The notes beneath the pieces were generated by a model that searched no databases, was not told where the DNA came from, and worked only from the letters and a program-made list of their open reading frames with translations. The translations under genes were made by a program, and so were the position numbers. Of a stretch of 7,244 nt of DNA, positions 1 through 6,350 are shown in pieces. Positions within the stretch are counted from its first letter, which is position 1. Each line of letters starts with the position of its first letter. Origin of the DNA: Actinomycetota bacterium (GTDB lineage: Bacteria; Actinomycetota; Actinomycetes; Streptosporangiales; Streptosporangiaceae); assembly GCA_003168295.1 (NCBI GenBank), contig PMST01000139.1, forward strand, positions 1-7,244. The letters are read 5' to 3'.

Positions 1-34
1 CATCACGGTCGGTCCATCACGGGCCACCTCCGGG
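1..34 (-). other. Probable translation start region of a further downstream gene, with a 14-base-period repeat
   Basis: Just after the prenyl synthase stop, the minus strand has GGAGGT (31-26), then GTG-ATG (20-15) at good spacing. That frame closes with TGA (5-3) after five codons, and the TGA overlaps another ATG at 3-1. The octamer CCGTGATG occurs twice (22-15 and 8-1), 14 bases apart, so the start site itself seems partly duplicated. Which ATG is used, and for what gene, cannot be judged from inside the window. Confidence 0.4.
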
Positions 35-1036
35 TCAGCCGGTGCGCTTCTCCACGAAGTCGCACAGCGCCAGGAAGGCCGCCCGGGCCGGGGTGTCCGG
101 CAGCGCCATGATCTCGTTCCTGGCCCCGAGCAGCCAGTGCAGCACGTCCGCGCGGGACTCCTTCATCGCGTGATGGCCCCGCAGCAACCCCAGCGCCTCA
201 TCGAGCAAGGGTTGCTGGGTCAAGTCAGCCTCGTCGAGCAGCCAGCGCAGGCGCGCGTCCGCCGGCGTCGTCACGGCCGAACGCAGAGCGTACAGAACCG
301 GCAGCGTCCGCACCCCCTGGCGGAGATCGGTGCCGGGCGTCTTGCCCGACTGAGCCGAGTCGCTGGCGACGTCGATCACGTCGTCGGACAGCTGCCAGGC
401 CACCCCGAGCTGCTCACAGGCGACCGCGATCCGGTCCGCGATCTGGCCGGGGGCGCCGGAGAACAGCGCGCCGAACTGGCCGGAGGTGGCGATCAGCGAT
501 CCGGTCTTCTCCGTGATCACGTACATGTAGAAGTCGAGCGGATCCTGGCCGGGGCGCGGGCCGATGGTCTCCGCCATCTGCCCGGTCACCAGCCGGCTGA
601 ACGTCTGGGCCTGGATCCTGACCGCCTGCGGTCCGAGGTCGGCGAGGATCTGGGAGGCCTGCGCGAACAGGAAATCTCCGGTGAGGATGGCGACCGAGTT
701 ACCCCACCGGGAATTGACCGAGGGGGAACCGCGGCGGACCAGCGCCTCGTCCATGACGTCGTCGTGGAACAGCGTGGCCAGATGGGTGAGCTCGATCGCG
801 GTCGCCGCCTGGATGACCCGCGAGTCCTTCGGGTCGCCGAACCGCGCGGCCAGCAGCACGAGCATGGCGCGGAAGCGCTTGCCCCCGGCCGCGATCAGGT
901 GCCTGGAGGCCTCGGTCAGCAGTTCGTCGTCGGGATGCGCCGTGATGGCCAGCGCATCCTCGACCTGGGCCAGGTCATCGAGCACTTCCGCCTCGAGGGC
1001 GGAGTCCAGGAACTCTACGGGAACTGCGGTGATCAC
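35..1036 (-). CDS. Long-chain (all-trans) polyprenyl diphosphate synthase, probably for the menaquinone tail
   Basis: Class I trans-isoprenyl diphosphate synthase that adds isopentenyl diphosphate units to an allylic primer. It has 333 residues, normal for the family. Motifs in order: GGKRFR (51-56), first Asp-rich motif DDVMD (92-96) followed by RRG (101-103), K177-T178, and second Asp-rich motif DDVID (218-222) with GKTPGTDLRQG (231-241). The residue five before the first Asp is alanine (A87), a small residue consistent with a long product rather than C15 or C20. The closest relatives I recognise are the mycobacterial GrcC group and the synthase that follows nuoN in streptomycetes. The exact chain length cannot be read from the sequence. 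The start is GTG (1036) with GGAGA four bases upstream; an in-frame TGA at 1051-1049 excludes a longer form. It lies 99 bases after nuoN and may be read from the nuo transcript, from its own promoter, or both. Confidence 0.93.
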   Translation of the reverse strand: MITAVPVEFLDSALEAEVLDDLAQVEDALAITAHPDDELLTEASRHLIAAGGKRFRAMLVLLAARFGDPKDSRVIQAATAIELTHLATLFHDDVMDEALVRRGSPSVNSRWGNSVAILTGDFLFAQASQILADLGPQAVRIQAQTFSRLVTGQMAETIGPRPGQDPLDFYMYVITEKTGSLIATSGQFGALFSGAPGQIADRIAVACEQLGVAWQLSDDVIDVASDSAQSGKTPGTDLRQGVRTLPVLYALRSAVTTPADARLRWLLDEADLTQQPLLDEALGLLRGHHAMKESRADVLHWLLGARNEIMALPDTPARAAFLALCDFVEKRTG

Positions 1037-1040
1037 ATGC

Positions 1041-1045
1041 TCTCC
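1041..1045 (-). promoter_or_regulatory. Ribosome binding site of the prenyl synthase gene
   Basis: GGAGA on the minus strand, four bases before the GTG at 1036. It supports the GTG start over any internal start. The out-of-frame ATG that overlaps this GTG (1038-1036) does not fit the protein. Confidence 0.65.
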
Positions 1046-1080
1046 ACGTCATCGGAACGCGCAAACGCCTCGAACTGAAG

Positions 1081-1110
1081 AGTATGCCCGTTCTGCGTGG
1101 CAACATCCAA
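1081..1110 (-). promoter_or_regulatory. Weak candidate promoter for the prenyl synthase gene
   Basis: Reading the minus strand, TTGGAT (1110-1105) and CATACT (1086-1081) are separated by 18 bases and resemble the -35 and -10 boxes of a housekeeping promoter (TTG conserved; four of six bases in the -10 box). They lie between the nuoN hairpin and the gene, and predict a 5' leader of roughly 35-40 bases. The match is weak and could be chance. Confidence 0.22.
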
Positions 1111-1135
1111 GGCCAGCGGCGCCTTAACCGCTGCC
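1111..1135 (-). terminator. Hairpin directly after nuoN, possible weak terminator or 3'-end structure
   Basis: Immediately after the nuoN stop, CAGCGG and CCGCTG pair perfectly around an eight-base loop (1114-1119 with 1128-1133). The stem extends by two more G-C pairs if one base is bulged. No T tract follows on the minus strand, so it is not a classic intrinsic terminator. It could be a T-less terminator, an mRNA 3' stabiliser or an attenuator ahead of the prenyl synthase gene. Confidence 0.4.
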
Positions 1136-2761
1136 TTAGCCAACGAACAGCTGGTTCGCAGCGTGGCTGGCCAGGCTCAGGACCGGTTCTGGCACGATGC
1201 CGAGCACCAGGGTCGCCAGCACGCCCAGCCCCACCACGCTGCCGGTGAAGACGGTCGGGAGCACCACCTGCGGGCCGTCCGGGATCGGGTCGCTGAAGAA
1301 CATCAGCACGATGATGCGGACGTAGAAGAACGCCGCGATCGCGCTGGCCAGCACGCCCACGATCACCAGCGGCGTCTCGCCGGAGGCGATGGCGGCCTGG
1401 AAGACGGCGAACTTCCCGGTGAAGCCGCTGGTCAGCGGGATGCCCGCGAAGGCCAGCAGGAACAGCGCGAAGATGCCCGCCAGCAGCGGGGACCGGCGGC
1501 CCAGGCCGGCCCAGCGGGAAATGTGCCCGGCCTCGCCACCGGGATCCCGGACCAAGGTGATGACCCCGAACGCGCCGACCGTGGTCAGGCCGTACGAGGC
1601 CAGGTAGAACAGGCTGCCAGAAAGCCCGGCCACGCTGGTCGCGATGACCGCGGTGAGCACGAACCCGGCGTGCGCGATCGAGGAGTAGGCCAGCAGCCGC
1701 TTGACGTCCGTCTGGGTGATGGCGATGACCGCGCCCGCGACCATGGTCAAGACGGCGACCACCCACAGCGCCGGGCGCCAGTCCCAGGTCAGGTTGCCGA
1801 ACGCCACGTAGAACACGCGCAGCAGGGCGCCGAAGGCCGACACCACCGTGCAGGACGCCATCAGCGCGGTGATCGGCGTCGGGGCGCCCTGGTACACGTC
1901 CGGCTTCCAGCTGTGGAACGGCACCGCCCCGATCTTGAACAGCAAGCCGGTGCCGACCAGCGCGATACCCGCGAACAGCAGCGTGGAGTTCGCGGTGTTG
2001 CTGGCCGCCGCCGACGCGATCGCCGGGAGCGAGACCGAGCCGGCGAAGCCGTACAGCATCGCGACACCGAACAGGAAGAAGGCCGAGGAGAAGGCGCCGA
2101 GCAGGAAGTACTTCATGGCCGCCTCGTGCGAGAGCAGCCGGCGTCGCCGGGCCAGCCCGCACAGCAGGTACAGCGGCAGCGACAGCACCTCAAGCGCCAC
2201 GAACATGGTGAGCAGGTCGTTCGCGGCCGGGAACATCAGCATCCCGCCGATCGCGAACAGCGTCAGCGGGAAGATCTCGGTGTGGAAGATCCCGGCCACC
2301 AGGCCTTCGCGCTCCTCGGCGCTGCCGGGAGTAGCGGCGGCCTGCGCGGCGAACGGGCTGTTGCTCGAGTCACCGATAAGAAGCATGCTCGCGAAGGCAA
2401 GCACCAGGATCGTTCCCTGAATGAACAGGGTCGGGCGGTCGACCGCGATCGCCCCCATCGCGGCGATGTGGCCCGGGCTGCCGTCGGCGAAGATCTTATG
2501 GGTCCCGGCGATCACAATCGTCATGATGAACGCGGCGGCCAGCGAGCCCAGGGCGAGGATCAGGTGCACGGTGCGGCGGAACGGGCGCGGCACGAACGCC
2601 TCCACCAGGACGCCGACGACCGCCGCGCCGAAGACGATCAGCATCGGCGCGAGCTGGCTGTACTCGATGCTCGGCGGGCTGATGGTGCCGCTCGCGCTGC
2701 CCGAGGAGATAACGGCCGCAGGAGCGGCCAGGGCCGCGGGGGCGGCGAGGACCGCGATCAC
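1136..2761 (-). CDS. nuoN: NADH-quinone oxidoreductase subunit N
   Basis: Antiporter-like subunit N, the proton channel closest to the quinone-reactive end of the membrane arm. It has 541 residues, about the length recalled for streptomycete NuoN. Translation starts at GTG (2761), which overlaps the nuoM stop as GTGA; AGAAGGG lies nine bases upstream. No other in-frame start codon was seen before M40, so the Ala-rich N-terminus (about 30 residues before SIEYSQLAPM) is probably real. Seen channel residues: E191 in ALEVLSLPLYLL, K217 in EAAMKYFLLGAF, K276 in LLFKIGAVPFHSW and K450 in GFTGKFAVF. The lysine expected in helix 8 (the TKV of relatives, K247 in E. coli numbering as I recall) is valine here: V306 in ASCTVVSAFGALLR, codon GTG at 1846-1844. 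The rest is full length and undisturbed, so it is not a pseudogene. It is the last nuo gene; stop TAA. Confidence 0.96.
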   Translation of the reverse strand: MIAVLAAPAALAAPAAVISSGSASGTISPPSIEYSQLAPMLIVFGAAVVGVLVEAFVPRPFRRTVHLILALGSLAAAFIMTIVIAGTHKIFADGSPGHIAAMGAIAVDRPTLFIQGTILVLAFASMLLIGDSSNSPFAAQAAATPGSAEEREGLVAGIFHTEIFPLTLFAIGGMLMFPAANDLLTMFVALEVLSLPLYLLCGLARRRRLLSHEAAMKYFLLGAFSSAFFLFGVAMLYGFAGSVSLPAIASAAASNTANSTLLFAGIALVGTGLLFKIGAVPFHSWKPDVYQGAPTPITALMASCTVVSAFGALLRVFYVAFGNLTWDWRPALWVVAVLTMVAGAVIAITQTDVKRLLAYSSIAHAGFVLTAVIATSVAGLSGSLFYLASYGLTTVGAFGVITLVRDPGGEAGHISRWAGLGRRSPLLAGIFALFLLAFAGIPLTSGFTGKFAVFQAAIASGETPLVIVGVLASAIAAFFYVRIIVLMFFSDPIPDGPQVVLPTVFTGSVVGLGVLATLVLGIVPEPVLSLASHAANQLFVG

Positions 2762-4443
2762 GGTGCGGTTCCCTTCTGGGCGACGGTGGCGGGATGCGCG
2801 GGGACCGGATCAGTCATGTGCACCTGCGCCATGGTCACGCGGACGGCGGGGTTGATGATGTCGAGCACCGGCTTGGGGTAGACCCCGACCCCGACCAGCA
2901 GCACGATCAGCGGCGCGACCGCGAGCAGTTCCCGCGGGCGCAGGTCCTTCATCCCCGCCACCTGCTCGCGGACCGGCCCGCCCATCGTGCGCTGGTACAT
3001 CCACAGGATGTAGATCGCGGCCAGGATGATCCCCGCGGTGGCCAGGATGGCCGGCAGCTTGTACCGGGAGAACGTCCCGACCAGGACAAGGAACTCGCTG
3101 ACGAAGGTGGAAAGGCCGGGCAGCGAGAGCCCGGCCAGGCCGGAGATGAGGAACAGGCCGGCCAGCACCGGGGCGACCTTCTGCACGCCGCCGAAGTCCG
3201 CGATCCGGGACGACCCGCGCCGGGTGATGAGGAACCCGGCCAGGATGAACAGCGCGCCGGTGGCGAACCCGTGGTTGACCATGTACAGCGTCGCGCCCGC
3301 CACGCCCTGGCTGGTCATCGCGAAAATACCGAGCGCGATGAAGCCGAAGTGCGAGACCGAGGTGTAGGCGATCAGCCGCTTCATGTCCTGCTGGCCGATC
3401 GCGACGATGGCTCCGTACAAGATCCCGACCACGGCCAGCGCGATCACCAGCGGCGTGAAGTACTTCGCGCCGGCCGGGAACAGCTCGAAGCAGTACCGCA
3501 GCATCCCGTAGGTGCCGACCTTGTCCAGCACGCCGACGAGCAGCACGGCCGCGCCGGGCTGGGAGGCCGCGGCGGCGTCGGGCAGCCAGGTGTGGAACGG
3601 CCACAGCGGCGCCTTGATCGCGAACGCGATGAAGAACCCGAGGAACAGCCACTTCTGCACGGTCGGGCTCAGCGAAATCTGGCTGAGCTCGCTGAACAGG
3701 AACGACCCGTGGTGGCCGGTGACGCCGCTGTGCGTGGAGTACACGTAGAGCGCGATCACCGCGACCAGCATGAGCAGCCCGCCGAGCAGGCTGTAGAGCA
3801 GGAACTTGACCGCCGCGTACTGCCGCTTGCCGACCCCGTAGCTGCCGATCATGAAGTACATCGGCACCAGCATGGCCTCGAAGAACACGTAGAACAGGAA
3901 GACGTCGGTGGCCGCGAAGACCCCGATCATCATCGTCTCGAGCACCATCATCAGCGCGAAATACGTCTTGACGCTGTGCTGCTTGGCCGCCCCCCCAGAG
4001 GGGGGCCCGGGGGGTATGGGGGGGCGGGCAGCCCCCTCATGAGCAGGGGGGGTCTGGGGGGGATCGTTCCCCCCGGGGGTAACAGCATCCGCGTCGTGCC
4101 ACGAGGCCAGGATCACCACCGGCATCAGGACCGCGGACATCGCGATGAGCACCAGCGCGATGCCGTCCACGCCGAGCGCGTAGTGCACGCCGAAGGCCGG
4201 GATCCACGAGTAGACCTCGGTGAACTGGTAGTTCGGCCCGCCGACCTGGAACTTGACCGCGATGATGATCACCACGACGAGCGTCACCAGCGAGAACGCC
4301 AGCGCGAGCCATTTGGCCAGCGCCTCGCGCGCCCGCCGGTCGGCGGCGGCGCTGTCCTGAGGCAGGCCGGGGATCAGCGCGATCACGATCGCGCCGAGCA
4401 GCGGCACCGCGCCCGCGACGGTCAGCCAGGGAAACCCGTTCAT
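2758..4443 (-). CDS. nuoM: NADH-quinone oxidoreductase subunit M with a Pro/Gly-rich loop insertion
   Basis: Middle antiporter-like proton channel of the complex I membrane arm. It has 561 residues, longer than remembered actinobacterial NuoM by roughly 30. Channel residues are in place: E189 in FFEAMLVPMYF (helix 5), K277 in FAIKAPLWPFHTWLPD (broken helix 7), K308 in GVLDKVGTYGM (helix 8) and E450 in STFVSEFLVLVG (helix 12). The extra length lies at about residues 120-152, between helix 3 (about 95-114) and helix 4 (about 160-178). It contains 11 prolines in residues 122-150 and is encoded by G/C runs (see the repeat entry). By the known topology of the family this loop faces the cytoplasm, so the channel could stay intact. 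The ATG overlaps the nuoL stop by one base and has a GAGG sequence five bases upstream. The stop overlaps the nuoN GTG. A normally conserved Glu after HTWLPD is Ala (A293). Confidence 0.97.
   Translation of the reverse strand: MNGFPWLTVAGAVPLLGAIVIALIPGLPQDSAAADRRAREALAKWLALAFSLVTLVVVIIIAVKFQVGGPNYQFTEVYSWIPAFGVHYALGVDGIALVLIAMSAVLMPVVILASWHDADAVTPGGNDPPQTPPAHEGAARPPIPPGPPSGGAAKQHSVKTYFALMMVLETMMIGVFAATDVFLFYVFFEAMLVPMYFMIGSYGVGKRQYAAVKFLLYSLLGGLLMLVAVIALYVYSTHSGVTGHHGSFLFSELSQISLSPTVQKWLFLGFFIAFAIKAPLWPFHTWLPDAAAASQPGAAVLLVGVLDKVGTYGMLRYCFELFPAGAKYFTPLVIALAVVGILYGAIVAIGQQDMKRLIAYTSVSHFGFIALGIFAMTSQGVAGATLYMVNHGFATGALFILAGFLITRRGSSRIADFGGVQKVAPVLAGLFLISGLAGLSLPGLSTFVSEFLVLVGTFSRYKLPAILATAGIILAAIYILWMYQRTMGGPVREQVAGMKDLRPRELLAVAPLIVLLVGVGVYPKPVLDIINPAVRVTMAQVHMTDPVPAHPATVAQKGTAP
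2771..2777 (-). promoter_or_regulatory. Ribosome binding site of nuoN
   Basis: AGAAGGG on the minus strand within the last codons of nuoM, nine bases before the GTG at 2761. It supports the GTG start that overlaps the nuoM stop. Confidence 0.55.
3990..4062. repeat. 10-base inverted repeat arms within the nuoM insert
   Basis: The bases CCCCCCCAGA at 3990-3999 recur as the exact reverse complement TCTGGGGGGG at 4053-4062, with 53 bases between the arms. The match stops at both ends of the arms. The arms could act as terminal or subterminal inverted repeats of a small element, or simply reflect the runs of C and G; the shared non-run bases AGA/TCT favour a real repeat. Confidence 0.6.
4000..4028 (+). 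other. Canonical G-quadruplex motif on the nuoM template strand
   Basis: Four G runs (6, 6, 7 and 3 bases) are separated by loops CCC, TAT and C, which fits the standard G3+ N1-7 pattern. Because nuoM is read from the minus strand, the G-rich strand is the template and the mRNA is C-rich here. A folded quadruplex would therefore affect RNA polymerase or replication rather than the ribosome. The motif itself is certain; its folding in the cell is inferred. Confidence 0.65.
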
Positions 4444-6344
4444 CAGAGCCTCACCACCAGGAGCAAGGTCACCAGCGCGGCGGCGCCGAAGAACATGGAA
4501 AGCGCGTAGGAGCGGACGAAGCCGTTCTCCGTCTTACGGACCCGGCCCGAGGTCCCGCCCACCAGGGCGGCCAGCGAATTCACCAGGCCGTCCACGCCTC
4601 GGTTGTCGAAGTACACCGACAGCCTGGTCAGCCACTGGCCAGGCCGCATCAGGACCGATTCGTTGAACGCGTCCCCGTAGAGGTCCTTTCGCGCGGCGAC
4701 GGTGAGAAATCGCCCCGCTGGGGCCATCCGCGGGACCGGAAAGCGTCCGTACCTCATCCACGCGATGGCGACGCCCACCAGGGCGAGCGCCAGGGCCACC
4801 AGCCCGGAGACGGTGAAGAAGCCGTGTGAGACCGGCGGTACCCCGACGACCGGTGCGAGGAAGCCCTGGAGCCGGTCGTTGACGATGAGGAACGCGCCGG
4901 CGCCGACCGAGCCGATCGCGAGCACGACCATCGGCCCGGTCATCACCGGGGGCGACTCGTGCGGGTGCGCCTCATCGTCCCAGCGCGCCTTCCCGTACCA
5001 GGTCATGAGCATCATGCGGGTCATGTAGAACGCGGTGATGCCCGCGCCGATCAGCGCGCAGATGCCGAGTATCCAGCCTCCCGTGCCGTGCTCGCTGAAG
5101 TCCGCCCCGATGATCGGGTCCTTGGTGAAGAACCCGGAGAACGGCGGGATGCCGATGATGGCCAGGTAGGCCAGGCCGAAGGTCACGTGGGTGATCGGCA
5201 GGGAGCGGTAAAGGCCGCCGTACCGGCGCATGTCCTGCTCGTCGTCCATGCCGTGTATCACCGAGCCCGCGCCGAGGAACAGCCCCGCCTTGTAGAACCC
5301 GTGCGAGAGCAGGAGCGCGATGGCGAACACGTAGCCGGCCGGCCCGAGGCCGGCCCCGAGCGTCATGTAGCCGATCTGGCTCATGGTAGACCCGGCGAGC
5401 GACTTCTTGATGTCGTCCTTGGCGGAGGCGATGATGCCGCCGAACAGCAGCGTGACCGTGCCCACGATGGCTATCGCTATCCGTGCGTCGGGCGTGAGCG
5501 CGAGGATCGGATTAGACCGCACCAGCAGGTACACCCCGGCGGTGACCATGGTGGCGGCGTGGATCAGCGCCGACACCGGCGTCGGGCCCTCCATCGCGTC
5601 CAGCAGCCAGGACTGCAGCGGCACCTGGGCGGACTTCCCGCACGCGCCTAGCAGCAGCAGCAGCCCAAGCGCAGTGGCCACGCCGCTCCCGCCGGAGCGC
5701 ACCGAGCCGAACACACCGGTGAACGAGGTCGTGCCGAACTCGCTGAACATCAAGAAGATGGCCAGGGTGAGGCCGGCGTCGCCGATCCGGTTGACGATGA
5801 ACGCCTTCTTCGCCGCGACGGCCGCCGAGGGCCTTTCCTGCCAGAACCCGATCAGCAGGTAGGAGGCCAGGCCCACGCCCTCCCAGCCGACGTAGAGCAC
5901 CAGGTAGTTGTCGGCCAGCACGAGCAGCAGCATGGACGCGACGAACAGGTTCAGGTAGCCGAAGAAGCGCCGCCGGTCGCGGTCGTGGGCCATGTAGCCG
6001 ACCGAGTAAATGATGATCAGCGACCCGACCCCGGTGATCAGCAGCACGAAGCAGATCGACAGCGGGTCGGTCAGCAACGACACGTTCACCTGGAGGCGCG
6101 CCACCGGAATCCACGAGTACAGGTGCTGGTCCTGGCTGCGGTCGGTGTCGCCGAGCAGGCTGAAGAAGGCGACGACGCCGTAGACGAACGCCGCGACCGG
6201 CATGGCCACCCCGAGCAAGTGCCCCCACCGGTCGGTCCGCCGGCCGCCGACGAGCAGCACCACGGCGCCGAAGAGCGGGAACGCGAGCAGCAGCCATGAC
6301 AGCTTCAGCGCGCCAGTAGCCGCAATGGTGGTCAACGTGGTCAT
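4443..6344 (-). CDS. nuoL: NADH-quinone oxidoreductase subunit L (distal antiporter-like channel)
   Basis: Largest antiporter-like subunit of complex I, at the far tip of the membrane arm, with one proton channel and the long lateral amphipathic helix that braces NuoM and NuoN. It has 633 residues, within the usual range. The channel residues are visible: E155 in [16 protein letters not shown] (helix 5), K237 in [13 protein letters not shown] (broken helix 7), the motif [19 protein letters not shown] with H262, and K408 in GFFTKDPI (broken helix 12). The C-terminal part after about residue 540 is the polar and amphipathic extension ending in a hydrophobic anchor (about 613-631). The stop TGA shares one base with the nuoM start (TGATG). 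The start is debatable: the upstream GAGAGG abuts the ATG with no spacer, whereas an in-frame TTG three codons later (6335) would have a nine-base spacer. An in-frame stop just upstream rules out a longer protein. Confidence 0.97.
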   Translation of the reverse strand: MTTLTTIAATGALKLSWLLLAFPLFGAVVLLVGGRRTDRWGHLLGVAMPVAAFVYGVVAFFSLLGDTDRSQDQHLYSWIPVARLQVNVSLLTDPLSICFVLLITGVGSLIIIYSVGYMAHDRDRRRFFGYLNLFVASMLLLVLADNYLVLYVGWEGVGLASYLLIGFWQERPSAAVAAKKAFIVNRIGDAGLTLAIFLMFSEFGTTSFTGVFGSVRSGGSGVATALGLLLLLGACGKSAQVPLQSWLLDAMEGPTPVSALIHAATMVTAGVYLLVRSNPILALTPDARIAIAIVGTVTLLFGGIIASAKDDIKKSLAGSTMSQIGYMTLGAGLGPAGYVFAIALLLSHGFYKAGLFLGAGSVIHGMDDEQDMRRYGGLYRSLPITHVTFGLAYLAIIGIPPFSGFFTKDPIIGADFSEHGTGGWILGICALIGAGITAFYMTRMMLMTWYGKARWDDEAHPHESPPVMTGPMVVLAIGSVGAGAFLIVNDRLQGFLAPVVGVPPVSHGFFTVSGLVALALALVGVAIAWMRYGRFPVPRMAPAGRFLTVAARKDLYGDAFNESVLMRPGQWLTRLSVYFDNRGVDGLVNSLAALVGGTSGRVRKTENGFVRSYALSMFFGAAALVTLLLVVRL

Positions 6345-6350
6345 CCTCTC
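6345..6350 (-). promoter_or_regulatory. Ribosome binding site abutting the nuoL ATG
   Basis: GAGAGG on the minus strand overlaps the nuoK stop (TGAGAGGATG) and touches the nuoL ATG with no spacer. Such spacing is poor for direct initiation. It fits either reinitiation by ribosomes finishing nuoK or use of the in-frame TTG at 6335, which would sit nine bases away. Confidence 0.5.

Larger units (their letters stand above)
3988..4086. repeat. G/C-run palindromic segment inserted in frame in nuoM
   Basis: On the plus strand the segment has G runs of 6, 6, 7, 3, 7, 7 and 5 bases (4000-4005, 4009-4014, 4018-4024, 4026-4028, 4046-4052, 4056-4062, 4075-4079), with C runs at 3990-3996, 4032-4036 and 4069-4074. 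Three short hairpins can be drawn: C6-AGA-G6 (3991-4005), CCCCCT with AGGGGG around a seven-base loop (4032-4050), and G6-ATCGTT-C6 (4057-4074). Nothing like it occurs elsewhere in the window. It encodes the Pro/Gly-rich residues 120-152 of NuoM, which remembered relatives lack or replace with a short linker. The edges are approximate. Whether it belongs to a multicopy family cannot be seen from one window. Confidence 0.8.

Noticed and set aside
137..1078. Plus-strand open frame opposite the prenyl synthase
   Set aside because: The minus-strand gene has all catalytic motifs. The plus-strand product is Arg/Gln/Gly-rich and runs past the gene start into the intergenic gap without a plausible start signal.
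2645..2761. Over-long nuoN N-terminus as a mis-called start
   Set aside because: No in-frame start codon was seen between the GTG at 2761 and M40, which lies inside conserved sequence. The GTG overlaps the nuoM stop and has a Shine-Dalgarno sequence, so the Ala-rich leader is accepted.
1097..2881. Long open frame of 594 codons on the plus strand opposite nuoN
   Set aside because: Its product is dominated by Arg, Gln, Glu, Asp and His with no recognisable domain, and it lies exactly opposite a conserved membrane protein gene. In very GC-rich DNA such antisense open frames arise by chance.
3988..4086. Intron or intein within nuoM
   Set aside because: The segment is only about 100 bases, stays in frame, and has none of the group I or II intron features or intein splicing residues.
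3988..4086. CRISPR array or intrinsic terminator in the G/C-run segment
   Set aside because: There are no regularly spaced direct repeats with unique spacers and no T tract after any hairpin, and the coding frame runs through the whole segment.
2794..4509. Long open frame of 571 codons on the plus strand opposite nuoM
   Set aside because: Same signature of charged low-complexity residues, and it spans the nuoM/nuoL boundary. No ribosome binding site or family motif supports it.
5650..5664. AGC/CAG trinucleotide run
   Set aside because: It encodes a short leucine run (CTG codons) inside a NuoL transmembrane helix ([10 protein letters not shown]), which is ordinary for a hydrophobic helix in a GC-rich genome.
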